Program-made: the position numbers and the translations under genes
Assembly (NCBI GenBank): GCA_023412845.1
Contig: JAEZRH010000172.1
Location: 1-64,000, forward strand
Reading direction: 5' to 3'
From: Bacillota bacterium
GTDB lineage: Bacteria; Bacillota; Clostridia; Oscillospirales; Acutalibacteraceae
Length of the DNA: 64,000 nt
In this document: positions 7,014 through 15,713 of the stretch, one piece after another
Layout: each line of letters opens with the position of its first letter
How positions within the stretch are numbered: position 1 is the first letter of the stretch
The notes under the pieces: generated by a model
The model's database searches: none
The model's input: only the letters and a program-made list of their open reading frames with translations
Told to the model about the DNA's origin: nothing

Positions 7014-9120
7014 GCCGGAGGTGCTCTCCCCCGCCGGTTCGCCGGAAACCCTTGTGGCCGCCGTGCGGGCGGGCACCGACGCCGTGTATCTTGGGGCCCC
7101 GCGCTTCAGCGCGAGGGCGGGGGCGAAAAATTTCGGGCCGGAGGAGCTGCGGTCCGCCGTGGAATACTGCCACGCGCGCGGCGTGAAGGTCTACCTTGCG
7201 GTCAACACGCTTCTGCTCGACGGCGAACTCGCCGACGCGCTGAAACTTGTACGCTTCGCGTGCGGGCTCCCCGTCGACGCGCTCCTCGTGCAGGACATGG
7301 GGCTTCTGCGCCTTCTGCGCCGATGCGCGCCGGGGCTTCGCCTGCACGCCTCCACGCAGACGGGGGTGCACACCGCGGCGGGCGCCTCCGCGCTGCTTGA
7401 AGCCGGCTTTGCGCGCGTCGTGCTTGCGCGGGAACTGTCTCTGGAAGAAATCGCGCGGATCCACGCCCTCTGCCCCATCGAACTCGAAACGTTCGTCCAC
7501 GGGGCGCAGTGCATGTCCGTCAGCGGACAGTGCTATTTCAGCTCGGTGCTCGGCTCGCGCAGCGGCAACCGCGGGCTGTGCGCCCAGCCCTGCCGCCTGC
7601 CGTTCTCCGCGCCGGGCGGGACGGGGCACGACCTGAGCCTTCGCGACCTTTCGATGATCGTCCGCGCCGGGGAGCTTGCGCGGGCCGGTTCGGTGTGCCT
7701 GAAAATCGAAGGGCGGCTCAAGCGCCCGGAATACGTCGCGGCCGCCACGCGCGCGTGCCGCCTGGCCGCGGACGGTCTGGAAGTCCCGCAGGAGCTTCTG
7801 GATTCCCTCGGCGCCGTATTTTCGCGTTCCGGCTTCACGACCGGCTACGCGGACGGGAAACGCGGCCGTCAGATGTTTGGCGTCCGCTCCCGGGAAGACG
7901 TGGCCGGGGCGACGGAAACGGTCCTCCGCGGGCTGCGCGGATACTATTCCGCCGAAACGGCGAAAATACCGGTTGATTTTACTGTGAAAATACCCTATAA
8001 TAAACCGGCGTTTCTTCTTGTCCGCGACGCGGACGGCGTCACGGCCCGCGCGGAAGGACCCGCGGCGGAGCCTGCGCGCACCCGTCCCCTGACGGAGGAT
8101 TTCTGCGCGGAGCACCTGAAAAAGACGGGCGGTACGCCGTTTTTCGTGCGGAATTTCTCCTGTGAGATCGGCGAAGGACTTTCCCTTCCGGTTTCCGAAC
8201 TGAACCGCATGCGCAGGGAAGCCCTTGCGGAGCTGGAGCGCCTGCGCGCCGTCCGCCCTGCCGTTCCCTTTTCCCCGCCCGCGGCCGTGCCAACGGAAAA
8301 GCGCCGGGCGGAAGCCGCCAGCCGGGCGGAAAGCCTGCGCCTGCGCGCCCGCTTTCCCGGAACGGAACTGCCGCAGCAGGCGAAAAGCTGCGAGCTCGTC
8401 TTTGTTCCGTGCACCGCGGACCCGCATCTGCTGGCCCATCTGCTGGAAAGCGGCTTTCCCATCGGCGTAGAACTGCCGCGCGGCCTGTTCGGCATGGAGG
8501 ACTCCGTCCGCCGCAGGCTGGAGCTGGCGTCGGCCGCCGGCGTGCGCGACGTCTGGGCCGGAAACCTCGACGGGGCGAAGATCGCGCTGGAGGCGAGGCT
8601 TCTCGTCCACGGCGGTTTTACGCTGAACATCGCGAACACCGAGGCACTCGAGTGGTACCGCGAATTCGGACTTGCCGACGCCGAGCTTTCTCCGGAACTG
8701 AAGCTCTCGCAGGCGGCGGCGGTCGGAGGCGGACTTCCCCGCGGGATCCTTCTATACGGCAGGATCCCGCTCATGCTGTGCCGGTGCTGCCCGGCGGCGA
8801 ACTCCCCGCGCGGATGCCTGCACTGCAAAACGGCTCCGGAGCCCGGCAGGCGGCCGGAGCTGACCGACCGCCGCGGGGTGAAATTCCCGGTGCAGTGCCT
8901 CGGGGCCGGCAGCGAGGTGCTCAATTCCGTGCCGCTGTATCTTGCGGACCGCCTCGCGGACGTAAAAAATGCGGACTTCGGGCTGCTCCGCTTCTCGACG
9001 GAAAGCCCGGAGGAAGCCGGGAGCATCATCGGCCGCTATCTTGCGGCCCGCGAAGGCGAAGCGCCCGGCATGGAGCCGGGGACGTTCACCCGGGGCCTTT
9101 TCTACCGGGGAATGGAATAA
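7003..9120 (+). CDS. U32 family peptidase/RNA-hydroxylation-type protein
   Basis: A roughly 705-residue member of family U32. The N-terminal barrel begins PEVLSPAGSPETLVAAV and ADAVYLG-like TDAVYLGAPRF. The signature block ELETFVHGAQCMSVSGQCY is followed by SGNRGLCAQPCRLPF with the conserved cysteines. A C-terminal extension of the DUF3656 type carries CRCCPAANSPRGCLHC, a possible metal-binding cluster. Family members include collagenase-like peptidases and enzymes needed for rRNA/tRNA hydroxylation; which applies here cannot be told. The ATG at 7003 overlaps the end of zapA; an in-frame TTG at 6988 is an alternative. It is translationally linked to zapA. Confidence 0.88.
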   Translation: MSPKPEVLSPAGSPETLVAAVRAGTDAVYLGAPRFSARAGAKNFGPEELRSAVEYCHARGVKVYLAVNTLLLDGELADALKLVRFACGLPVDALLVQDMGLLRLLRRCAPGLRLHASTQTGVHTAAGASALLEAGFARVVLARELSLEEIARIHALCPIELETFVHGAQCMSVSGQCYFSSVLGSRSGNRGLCAQPCRLPFSAPGGTGHDLSLRDLSMIVRAGELARAGSVCLKIEGRLKRPEYVAAATRACRLAADGLEVPQELLDSLGAVFSRSGFTTGYADGKRGRQMFGVRSREDVAGATETVLRGLRGYYSAETAKIPVDFTVKIPYNKPAFLLVRDADGVTARAEGPAAEPARTRPLTEDFCAEHLKKTGGTPFFVRNFSCEIGEGLSLPVSELNRMRREALAELERLRAVRPAVPFSPPAAVPTEKRRAEAASRAESLRLRARFPGTELPQQAKSCELVFVPCTADPHLLAHLLESGFPIGVELPRGLFGMEDSVRRRLELASAAGVRDVWAGNLDGAKIALEARLLVHGGFTLNIANTEALEWYREFGLADAELSPELKLSQAAAVGGGLPRGILLYGRIPLMLCRCCPAANSPRGCLHCKTAPEPGRRPELTDRRGVKFPVQCLGAGSEVLNSVPLYLADRLADVKNADFGLLRFSTESPEEAGSIIGRYLAAREGEAPGMEPGTFTRGLFYRGME

Positions 9121-9167
9121 AATGTGGATTTGCCGTATCAATAACGCTCTGGGGTGAATATACTTTC

Positions 9168-9614
9168 ATGCAGAAAGAAGTTAAAATCAAACGGCTCAGC
9201 GAAAAAGCGGTCATGCCCACGCGCGGAAGCGACGGCGCCGCCGGCCTCGACCTGTACGCCTGCCTCGACGCTCCCGTCACCATAGAACCGCGCGGCCTCT
9301 ACCGCATTCCGACCGGCATCGCCATCGCGTTGCCGGACAAAGGTACCGTTGGGCTCGTCTTCGCGCGCAGCGGCCTCGGCGTAAAGCACGGCGTATCCCT
9401 CCCGAACGCCGTCGGCGTCATCGACAGCGACTACCGCGGCGAGATCATCGTCGGCATCGGCAACACCGGCGGCGAGCCGTATGTTCTTTCCCCGGGCGAA
9501 AGATTTGCGCAGCTTGTGGTCATGCCGGTGTACGAGTCCGTTCTGACGGAAACCGACGACCTCGGCGAAACGGAACGCGGCAGCGGGGGCTTCGGCTCCA
9601 CTGGAAAGACCTGA
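9168..9614 (+). CDS. dut: Deoxyuridine 5'-triphosphate nucleotidohydrolase
   Basis: A 148-residue trimeric dUTPase that converts dUTP to dUMP and pyrophosphate, keeping uracil out of DNA and feeding dTMP synthesis. All five motifs are visible: GSDGAAGLDLYA (motif 1), FARSGLGVKHGV (2), NAVGVIDSDYRGEI (3), GERFAQLVV (4) and the C-terminal Gly-rich arm RGSGGFGSTG (5). The ATG at 9168 has GGGGTG 11 bases upstream. It lies 47 bases after the U32 gene and probably shares its transcript. A nested palindrome follows the stop. Confidence 0.96.
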   Translation: MQKEVKIKRLSEKAVMPTRGSDGAAGLDLYACLDAPVTIEPRGLYRIPTGIAIALPDKGTVGLVFARSGLGVKHGVSLPNAVGVIDSDYRGEIIVGIGNTGGEPYVLSPGERFAQLVVMPVYESVLTETDDLGETERGSGGFGSTGKT

Positions 9615-9656
9615 AGCGCCGGCCGTGCATGCAGGCTCAGCCTGCCCGGCGCTTCG
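9613..9656 (+). terminator. Nested hairpin after dut
   Basis: Outer stem GAAGCGCCGG...CCGGCGCTTC encloses the repeat-family palindrome GCAGGCTCAGCCTGC (9631-9645). The outer stem overlaps the dut TGA. There is no long T-run, so it may stabilise mRNA or give only partial termination. Confidence 0.5.
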
Positions 9657-9687
9657 CATGATTTCAGAATCAGGGGAAATGAATCGG

Positions 9688-9954
9688 ATGAAAAAGGGTA
9701 TCATAAAAACGCTTCTGTTCGTTGTTTTGATCCTTCTGGCGATTGTTCTGGGCAAGGCGGCCGCCGCGGCCTTTGCGGGCATCCGTTTTCTTTCGTGGCT
9801 CGGCATTGCGGCAAAATTCGGCGTTTCCACCGTGACGGTAGACCTCGCCGTGATGCAGGTCACGTTCGGCATGATGATCGACATCAATGTGGCCCAGGCG
9901 CTGCTGCTCCTTCTTGCCATTTTTCTGTATACGAGAATTCAAGTAAAAGGATAG
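9688..9954 (+). CDS. DUF4321-like membrane protein
   Basis: An 88-residue protein with an N-terminal membrane helix (TLLFVVLILLAIVLGKAAAAAF) and a second hydrophobic segment near the C-terminus (VAQALLLLLAIFLYTRI). This size and topology, and the position directly before maf, match the DUF4321 family of Clostridia, whose function is unknown. I chose the ATG at 9688, with AGGGGAAA about 9 bases upstream; the ATG at 9679 lies too close to that site. It ends 10 bases before maf and is probably cotranscribed with it. Confidence 0.65.
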   Translation: MKKGIIKTLLFVVLILLAIVLGKAAAAAFAGIRFLSWLGIAAKFGVSTVTVDLAVMQVTFGMMIDINVAQALLLLLAIFLYTRIQVKG

Positions 9955-9964
9955 GGATTATACC

Positions 9965-10555
9965 ATGTTAGTGCTTGCATCTTCATCCCCCAGGCGCAGC
10001 ACGATCCTCACCATGGCCGGGTACGAATTCACGGTCGTTCCGGCGAAAGTCAGCGAAACGGTCCTGCGGGGCACCCCGCCCATGCAGATCGTCGAGCAGC
10101 TTTCCACGCGCAAGGCGGAGGCCGTTGCAAAGCTGCACCCCGACGATACTATTCTGGCCGCCGACACGATCGTCGTGATGAAGGGGCGCATCCTCGGCAA
10201 ACCGAAAGATGAAGAAACGGCGAAGGCCATGCTGAAGCTTTTGTCCGGGAACGTACATCAGGTTTACACCGGTTATACCGTGATCAGCGGCAAGGAACTC
10301 GTCTGCGGGCACGAATGCACGTCCGTCGAGTTCTACGCGCTGTCCCAGGAGGAGGTCGACGCCTACGTCGTCACGGGCGAACCGCTCGACAAGGCGGGTG
10401 CGTACGGGATCCAGGGGCGGGGTTCGCTGTTCGTGAAGCGCATCAACGGCGACTTTTACAACGTGATGGGCCTGCCCGTTGCAAAAGTACACCGCATTCT
10501 GGAAAACCTGAACGCACAGCCGGAGAAAAATCTGGAGAACGCGCCGAATCTTTGA
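9965..10555 (+). CDS. maf: Maf family nucleotide pyrophosphatase
   Basis: A 196-residue Maf/Ham1-fold enzyme that hydrolyses nucleoside triphosphates (dTTP/UTP or modified pyrimidines in characterised members) to monophosphates. The start LVLASSSPRR is the conserved substrate loop. ILAADTIVV carries the catalytic aspartate, and GKPKDEETAKAML and YGIQGRGSLFV complete the family pattern. It lies immediately upstream of mreB, an old association in Firmicutes (maf-radC-mreB), though radC is absent here. House-cleaning and division-related roles have both been proposed for the family. Confidence 0.94.
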   Translation: MLVLASSSPRRSTILTMAGYEFTVVPAKVSETVLRGTPPMQIVEQLSTRKAEAVAKLHPDDTILAADTIVVMKGRILGKPKDEETAKAMLKLLSGNVHQVYTGYTVISGKELVCGHECTSVEFYALSQEEVDAYVVTGEPLDKAGAYGIQGRGSLFVKRINGDFYNVMGLPVAKVHRILENLNAQPEKNLENAPNL

Positions 10556-10563
10556 ATTTTATG

Positions 10564-10593
10564 TTGAAGTATCTACGCCCTTAGGCGTATAAT
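10564..10593 (+). promoter_or_regulatory. Predicted promoter of mreB
   Basis: TTGAAG (10564-10569) and a perfect TATAAT (10588-10593) are 18 bases apart. The spacer holds the palindrome TACGCC-CTTA-GGCGTA (10575-10590), which could be an operator or the base of a maf hairpin. Confidence 0.55.
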
Positions 10594-10687
10594 AATAAAT
10601 ACTAACAAGTGTGTGCGGAAATTTGGCGGCTACCGGGGAAAATGTGCCAGCGGAGTGCGCGGATTGCCGGAAAGGGGAAAATTACCG

Positions 10688-11710
10688 ATGTTTTCAAAAG
10701 ATATAGGCATTGATCTCGGCACAGCGAACACGCTCGTCTTCATGAAAGGCAAAGGGATCGTGATGCGCGAGCCGTCCGTTGTGGCGGTCGATGTCAGGAC
10801 CGATACCGTGCTGGCCGTCGGCACCCATGCCAAGGAGATGATCGGCCGTACGCCGGGCTCCATCGTCGCGGTGCGCCCCATGAAAGACGGCGTTATCGCC
10901 GACTTCGACATCACGGCTACCATGCTCAAGCACTTCATCCGCCAGGCGGTGAAGTCCACGTCTTTCTCAAAGCCACACATCATCATCTGCATCCCGTCCG
11001 GCGTTACGGAAGTGGAGCGCCGCGCCGTTGAGGACGCCGCCCGCCAGGCGGGCGCCAGCAACGTAGAGCTGATCGAAGAGCCGATGGCTGCGGCAATCGG
11101 CGCCGGTCTTCCCGTCGCCGAGCCGACCGGAAGCATGGTGGTGGATATCGGCGGCGGCACGTCGGAAGTTGCGGTCATTTCCCTCGGCGACATCGTGACT
11201 TCCTGTTCGGTGCGCTGCGCGGGCGATAAATTCGACGAATCCATCATTTCCTATGTCAAGAAAAAATATAACCTCCTCATCGGCGAACGCACTGCCGAGG
11301 ATATCAAGATCAAGATCGGCTCCGCCTTCCCGACGGAAGACAACGAGGGCGCCTCCGTCGAGATCAAGGGGCGCAACCTGGTCGACGGACTGCCGAAGAA
11401 CGTCACCATCAGCGCCGCGGAGGTCCGCGAAGCGCTCGGCGATTCGCTCGCCCTCATCATCGACGCCATCAAGAGCACGCTTGAAAAAACCCCGCCGGAG
11501 CTTTCTGCCGACATCATCGACCACGGCATCATGCTGACGGGCGGCGGCGCGCTGCTTCGCGGGCTGGACAAGCTTGTCGAGCAGGAAACCGGCATGCCGG
11601 TGCATGTGGCGGAAAATCCCCTCGACTGCGTAGTCAACGGCACGGGCAAACAACTGGAGGTCAATATGCCGTCCTCTTACTACAAAGCGGAGAAAGCCGC
11701 AAAAAAATAA
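10688..11710 (+). CDS. mreB: Rod shape-determining protein MreB/Mbl
   Basis: A 340-residue bacterial actin. [14 protein letters not shown] (phosphate 1), [13 protein letters not shown] (phosphate 2) and [15 protein letters not shown] (adenosine motif) are all present. It forms membrane-associated filaments that guide the elongasome and lateral wall synthesis. The ATG at 10688 has GGAAAGGGGAAA upstream. Unusually, no mreC or mreD follows: the gene ends in a palindrome, then a strong terminator, then convergent tadA. It may therefore be an Mbl/MreBH-like paralogue, or mreCD may be elsewhere. Confidence 0.93.
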   Translation: MFSKDIGIDLGTANTLVFMKGKGIVMREPSVVAVDVRTDTVLAVGTHAKEMIGRTPGSIVAVRPMKDGVIADFDITATMLKHFIRQAVKSTSFSKPHIIICIPSGVTEVERRAVEDAARQAGASNVELIEEPMAAAIGAGLPVAEPTGSMVVDIGGGTSEVAVISLGDIVTSCSVRCAGDKFDESIISYVKKKYNLLIGERTAEDIKIKIGSAFPTEDNEGASVEIKGRNLVDGLPKNVTISAAEVREALGDSLALIIDAIKSTLEKTPPELSADIIDHGIMLTGGGALLRGLDKLVEQETGMPVHVAENPLDCVVNGTGKQLEVNMPSSYYKAEKAAKK

Positions 11711-11725
11711 CAGCGTAAACGCTGC
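11711..11725. repeat. Stop-proximal palindrome after mreB
   Basis: CAGCGTAAACGCTGC starts at the base after the mreB TAA. The same palindrome (GCAGCGTAAACGCTGC or its complement) is found at 39905-39920, 57453-57468 and 58424-58439, so there are four copies in 64 kb. Confidence 0.7.
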
Positions 11726-11760
11726 ATCAACGATTCACCGTCAAACTTCTACAAAGCGAT

Positions 11761-11801
11761 AGAAAGAGCGTACCCCGTGCGAAGGGTACGCTCTTTCTAT
11801 T
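11761..11801. terminator. Intrinsic terminator after mreB (repeat family)
   Basis: AGAAAGAGCGTACCC / GGGTACGCTCTTTCT stem with ATTTT after it. It resembles the hairpins at 1493 and 39835 in stem, loop (CGAA) and flank (AAAGCGATAGAAA). The next gene, tadA, is convergent, so it can act for mreB. Confidence 0.85.
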
Positions 11802-11924
11802 TTAATCTGCAATCTATTGAGGGCATACCCGGAGCCGTCTGAGGGAGCCGCCCGGACCTCTCACGCCAGGGCAGGCTTTTTTTGCCTGGCAAAACGGCGG
11901 GGCGTGACGGCGCAGGCACTGCGC

Positions 11925-12380
11925 CTATTTTCTGAGGCTTCGAAAAAAATCGGTGAGCAGGGCGGCGCATTCCTTTTCCAGCACGCCCGAAGTGACCTGC
12001 GGCCTGTGGTTGTACGGCAGGGCGAACAAGTCGACCACAGAGCCGCACGAGCCCGCTTTCGGGTCGCGCGCGCCGAAAACGACGCGCGCGATACGCGCGT
12101 TGATGACCGCCCCGGCGCACATGGGGCAGGGCTCCAGCGTCACATACAGCTCGCACTGCCACAGCCGCCAGCCGCCGAGCGCCTCGCACGATTTTCCGAT
12201 TGCTTCCAGCTCCGCGTGGAGCAGCGCGCTTTTGCCCGTCTCGCGGCGGTTGCGCCCGCAGGCGACGATTTTCCCGTCCCTGACGATCACCGCGCCGACC
12301 GGCACCTCGCCCTCCGCGGCGGATTCCCGCGCGAGCGCGATGGCCCGGCGCATGAAAAATTCATCCTGTCCCGCCGTCAT
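11925..12380 (-). CDS. tadA: tRNA-specific adenosine deaminase
   Basis: A 151-residue zinc deaminase that converts A34 to inosine in the wobble position of tRNA-Arg(ACG). The active site is clear: HAELEAI supplies the zinc histidine and proton-shuttling glutamate, and LEPCPMCAGA the two zinc cysteines. The N-terminal helix FFMRRAIALARESA and the C-terminal FGARDPKAGSCGS and FFRSLRK follow the TadA pattern. Only five bases separate it from the CPBP protease gene upstream, so the two are likely cotranscribed although functionally unrelated. Confidence 0.95.
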   Translation of the reverse strand: MTAGQDEFFMRRAIALARESAAEGEVPVGAVIVRDGKIVACGRNRRETGKSALLHAELEAIGKSCEALGGWRLWQCELYVTLEPCPMCAGAVINARIARVVFGARDPKAGSCGSVVDLFALPYNHRPQVTSGVLEKECAALLTDFFRSLRK

Positions 12381-12385
12381 GTTTT

Positions 12386-13408
12386 TCAGCCGCCCTCATA
12401 CAGGGTCATCACGGAACTGACGAGAGCGTAGGCGATGAAGAACACCGCCCCCGCGTTTGCAAACAGGGAGCCGATTTTGGAAGAAAACGGCAGGGCGGAC
12501 GATGCGCGCCTGTCGAAACGCGGCCTTTCGCGGCCCGACGCGATGAGGTAGACCAACCCGACGGCACCCAGGGCGATCAGCGCGATGCCCGCGACATTGT
12601 TCACGTTCTGCATGACGCTTTCGCCGCCGTACCTCTGGACCATGTCAAGGGCGAACGAAAGCGCGTTGTTGGTAAAGTGGATGAGGATGGACGGCAGCAG
12701 CGAACCCGTGCGTATCACGGCATAGCCCATCGCCAGCCCGCACAAAAAAGCGAACACCATCTGAATGAAATTGGCGTGATACAGACCGAACAGAGCCGCC
12801 GAGGCCACCACGGCGAATCCGTCGCCGAACCTGCGCAGGCTCTGCAAAGCCGCGCCGCGGAACAGCATCTCTTCCACAATGGGCGGAATGACGCAGACGT
12901 TCACGGCGTAAAGCGCCAGCACGCGCCAGTCGTCCGTCAGCGGATACGACGGCAGCGTGCCGCTGAAGCCGAAATATTTCTGGATCTGCGCGACGGCATC
13001 GGCCGGGATGTTGGCGAGCATGCAGACCCCGACGCCGAAAAACACGTACGCCGCGGCTGCGAGCGCCCCCGTCTTCCGAAACGGGAGTCCCACGGAGAGC
13101 GGCATCCGTTTCGCGGCAAAATACAGCAGGGCGGGCAGCCCGACGCCGATCAGATATTCCACCCCCATCAGAAGGTAAAACAAAACAGGCGGCAGGCCGT
13201 AAAAATTCTCGTAACTGCCCTGGATCGTGAACCCGCGCGCGCCCAGGAGCTGCGCGCAGGCCACCACGACTACGTTCATCAGGACCGGCGCCGCCAGCAC
13301 GGCGAAGCATATCCCGCTGGAGGTCCTGCGAAGCTGCCTGCGTTCTTCGTGCGCGGCCGCGTAGTACACGTAATTGGGGCCGTACGGCCCATCGGGTGAA
13401 AAATACAT
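12386..13408 (-). CDS. CPBP family intramembrane metalloprotease
   Basis: A roughly 340-residue polytopic membrane protein of the CAAX protease/bacteriocin-processing (CPBP/Abi) family. The catalytic pattern is intact: EEMLFRGAALQ (EExxxR), then FGLYHANF with the second-motif histidine, and LIHFTNNAL with the third. About eight hydrophobic segments surround it. The ATG at 13408 has AGGAG 10 bases upstream; a longer frame to 13477 has none. The N-terminus (YFSPDGPYGPNYVYYAAAHEE) is cytosolic and aromatic-rich. Substrates are unknown for most family members. A frameshifted relative lies at 60962-61901. Confidence 0.85.
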   Translation of the reverse strand: MYFSPDGPYGPNYVYYAAAHEERRQLRRTSSGICFAVLAAPVLMNVVVVACAQLLGARGFTIQGSYENFYGLPPVLFYLLMGVEYLIGVGLPALLYFAAKRMPLSVGLPFRKTGALAAAAYVFFGVGVCMLANIPADAVAQIQKYFGFSGTLPSYPLTDDWRVLALYAVNVCVIPPIVEEMLFRGAALQSLRRFGDGFAVVASAALFGLYHANFIQMVFAFLCGLAMGYAVIRTGSLLPSILIHFTNNALSFALDMVQRYGGESVMQNVNNVAGIALIALGAVGLVYLIASGRERPRFDRRASSALPFSSKIGSLFANAGAVFFIAYALVSSVMTLYEGG

Positions 13409-13734
13409 AATACGGTTTCTCCTGACTCTGAATTGAAAGGGAAAACGCCTGCGGCCCGAAGCCGGGGACGTATTCATATTATGGTATCACCCGCGGTGCC
13501 ATTCGTCAAGCGGGCACAAAGCGCCTTTCGGCCCGTCGCAGGCGTGTAAGGCGCTTTGCGCCCAAAGTCCGAACAAGGTGGGAGCTTCAAACTCCTATAG
13601 AGAGGGGACCTAACCGCTTCCCCTTGCACCCCCGGCACCCGTCATCCGCCTCGGTGCGACCGAAGAATCTTTCGGGTCTTCCTTGGCGTCAGGGCACGTA
13701 AAGTTTAGCGTTTCAGGCTGAAAAAAGCGGGAGC
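13409..13734. other. Intergenic stretch without recognised gene
   Basis: A long imperfect hairpin occupies 13512-13563: a 16-base arm GGGCACAAAGCGCCTT pairs with AAGGCGCTTTGCGCCC, with one mismatch and a 20-base loop. Between 13570 and 13700 there is GC-rich sequence with short inverted pieces (for example CCGAAGAATCTTTCGG near 13660) but no start site or RNA family I recognise. Confidence 0.4.
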
Positions 13735-13904
13735 GTCCCTAAATAAGCCTTATTTTTACTTGACTGGACAGCGGGGCATGGGAGCGGACACAGTCCGCTC
13801 CAAACGGCGACACGCCGCCGGAAGCTGCCTCCGGCTGTTCGGGCAAAGAAGGCCCTGATTTCCGCGCAATTCCACGCCCGGCCGCGCCATGCAGGCTCAG
13901 CCTG
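13735..13904. repeat. Composite palindromic repeat overlapping a gene end
   Basis: It contains CGGACACAGTCCG (13785-13797), a GTTCGGGCA module, CCACGCCCGGCCG (13872-13884) and the palindrome CAGGCTCAGCCTG (13892-13904). The methyltransferase stop codon (13897-13899) lies inside the last palindrome, so the repeat supplies that gene's final codons. Confidence 0.65.
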
Positions 13905-14724
13905 TAAATTGAATCCGGTTGATCGTGATCACGTGCAGGAGGTTGTTCAGCCGAAGCATCAGCCCGCACAGCAGGCCCCAGGAGGAAAAGATTTTGGTGC
14001 GGAAGCACAGCGGGTAGCTTTCCAGCCGCCTGAGCCCGATGCCCCAGCGCTCCATATCGCGGGCGCTGCGCAGGCCCCATTTCATCCCTGCGCCGACGAT
14101 GCCGGACTTGCGCACCATGGCGCTGGAAAAGCGGATCCCTTTCGGCGCGATGGCGTCGAATACGATTTCTCCGCCCGGGAACCTCTGCGACAGCATGGTG
14201 AGAAAGGACCGCACCCTTTCTTCCTCAAAATACATCAGCACACCGCCCACAAGGAACAGGATTCCATCCTGCGGCGGTTCGATGTCCTCGAGGAAAGTCG
14301 GGTCGAACATGGATTTTGGAATGCGCACCTGGCCCGCGTTCTCCGAAAGGAGCTCGCCCCGCAGGCGGATCACTTCCGGCACATCGAGGTCGTACCAGCG
14401 GATCTGCCCGTTGTTGACGCGGTAAAAGGTCGTGTCGAGACCCGCGCCGATGTTCACGATCGTGGCGCACGGATGCTCCTGGATGAAATCGCGGATGAGA
14501 GAATCGAACTCCTTGGCACGTATGGCCAGACACAGAATCGTAAAGCGTTTCATTCCGGAATGGAACGAAGAAAAATCGTAATCGAGCCGATTGATGATCT
14601 CAACGGCCTTGCGGTCCCGCAGGACCGGATCGCGCATCTTTGTTTCCTCGGCCCTTCCCCACAGCGGGAGAAGAAGCGTTTCGTGAACGTTCCTGAGGTC
14701 GACCCTGACTTTTACGCCTTCCAT
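13897..14724 (-). CDS. Leucine carboxyl methyltransferase-family SAM methyltransferase
   Basis: A 275-residue class I methyltransferase of the LCM/COG3315 type. TIVNIGAGLDTTFYRV is the SAM-binding motif I of this family, with its characteristic Asp-Thr-Thr, and WYDLDVPEVIRLR is motif II. PQDGILFLVGGVLMYFEEERV is the conserved post-motif segment. Bacterial members methylate carboxyl or hydroxyl groups of small molecules or polyketides; the substrate here is unknown. It lies downstream of mccA on the same strand but about 70 bases away. Its C-terminal codons lie in the repeat at 13891-13904. Confidence 0.8.
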   Translation of the reverse strand: MEGVKVRVDLRNVHETLLLPLWGRAEETKMRDPVLRDRKAVEIINRLDYDFSSFHSGMKRFTILCLAIRAKEFDSLIRDFIQEHPCATIVNIGAGLDTTFYRVNNGQIRWYDLDVPEVIRLRGELLSENAGQVRIPKSMFDPTFLEDIEPPQDGILFLVGGVLMYFEEERVRSFLTMLSQRFPGGEIVFDAIAPKGIRFSSAMVRKSGIVGAGMKWGLRSARDMERWGIGLRRLESYPLCFRTKIFSSWGLLCGLMLRLNNLLHVITINRIQFTG

Positions 14725-14793
14725 GCCGATTGCCTCCTTACTGCCGGATTCTCACTGCACATTCGGATTTTCATAACAAACACCGTTCCTTTT

Positions 14794-15708
14794 TCAGCCA
14801 TAGATTTTCTTGCTGAAATAGCGGTCGCCGCGGTCCGGCAGAATGACCACCAGATTGCTGCCGTGCGGCGCTTCCTCGGCGGCCTTCCTTGCTGCGGAAA
14901 GCGCCGCGCCGGACGACGTGCCCGCGAGGATACCTTCCTTTTCGGCCAGCAGGCGAAGCTCTTCCACGGCTTCGTCATCCGCGATCTTATAGACCTTGTT
15001 TACGAGCGAAAAGTTCATCGTCTCCGGCATGAAGGTGTTGCCGATGCCCTCGATGCCGTAGCTGCCCGGTTCGCCGCCGCCCATGGTGGAGCCGATGGGG
15101 TCGGCCATGATGATCTTCACGTCCGGCTTTTTCTCCCGCAGGTATTTGCCCGCGCCGGAGATCGTTCCGCCGCTGCCGGCGCCCGCCACGAGATAATCCA
15201 CAAGTCCGTCGAGGTCTTCGTAGATTTCCGGGCCCGTGGTCTCGTAGTGGGCGCGCGGGTTGGCGGGGTTGCTGAACTGGCTGAGCGAAACGGGGTGTTC
15301 CACCTCTTTTTTCAGCTCCTCGACCTTCTCGATGGCTCCCTGCATACCCTTTTCCTTCGGCGTGTGTACGATCCGGGCGCCGTACGCTTTCATGATGATC
15401 TGCTTTTCCTCAGAGAACTTCTCCGGCACCGCAAAGATGACGCGGTAGCCTTTCCCAAGCGCCGCAAGCGCGATGCCGATGCCCGCGTTGCCCGCCGTGG
15501 CTTCCAGAATGGTATATCCGGGCTTCAGGACGCCGCGTTCCTCCGCGTCGCGCACAAGCGCCGCGCCCATGCGGTCCTTCACGCTGCCGCCCGGATTGAA
15601 CAGCTCCAGCTTTGCGAACACGTTCCGCCCCGCGGCAAATTCCAGGTGGTTCAGCTTCACGAGAGGCGTATGTCCGGTCAGGTCGCGCACATCGTTATAA
15701 TATTTCAT
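14794..15708 (-). CDS. mccA: O-acetylserine-dependent cystathionine beta-synthase/cysteine synthase
   Basis: A 304-residue fold-type II PLP enzyme. ELFNPGGSVKDRMG contains the Schiff-base lysine, TAGNAGIGIALAA replaces the TSGNTGIGLA loop of classical CysK, and GAGSGGTISGAGKYL binds the PLP phosphate. The variant loop and the partner gene suggest the MccA (YrhA) type, which condenses O-acetylserine with homocysteine to cystathionine, although CysK activity cannot be excluded. The ATG at 15708 is 5 bases after the mccB stop, and its ribosome site GGGGTGA lies in the mccB end, so the two are translationally coupled. Together they would turn homocysteine into cysteine. Confidence 0.85.
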   Translation of the reverse strand: MKYYNDVRDLTGHTPLVKLNHLEFAAGRNVFAKLELFNPGGSVKDRMGAALVRDAEERGVLKPGYTILEATAGNAGIGIALAALGKGYRVIFAVPEKFSEEKQIIMKAYGARIVHTPKEKGMQGAIEKVEELKKEVEHPVSLSQFSNPANPRAHYETTGPEIYEDLDGLVDYLVAGAGSGGTISGAGKYLREKKPDVKIIMADPIGSTMGGGEPGSYGIEGIGNTFMPETMNFSLVNKVYKIADDEAVEELRLLAEKEGILAGTSSGAALSAARKAAEEAPHGSNLVVILPDRGDRYFSKKIYG

Positions 15709-15713
15709 CTCTC

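Noticed and set aside
13570..13700. Possible structured RNA or tRNA remnant
   Set aside because: No cloverleaf, no T-loop GTTCRA and no recognisable RNA family; small inverted pieces only.
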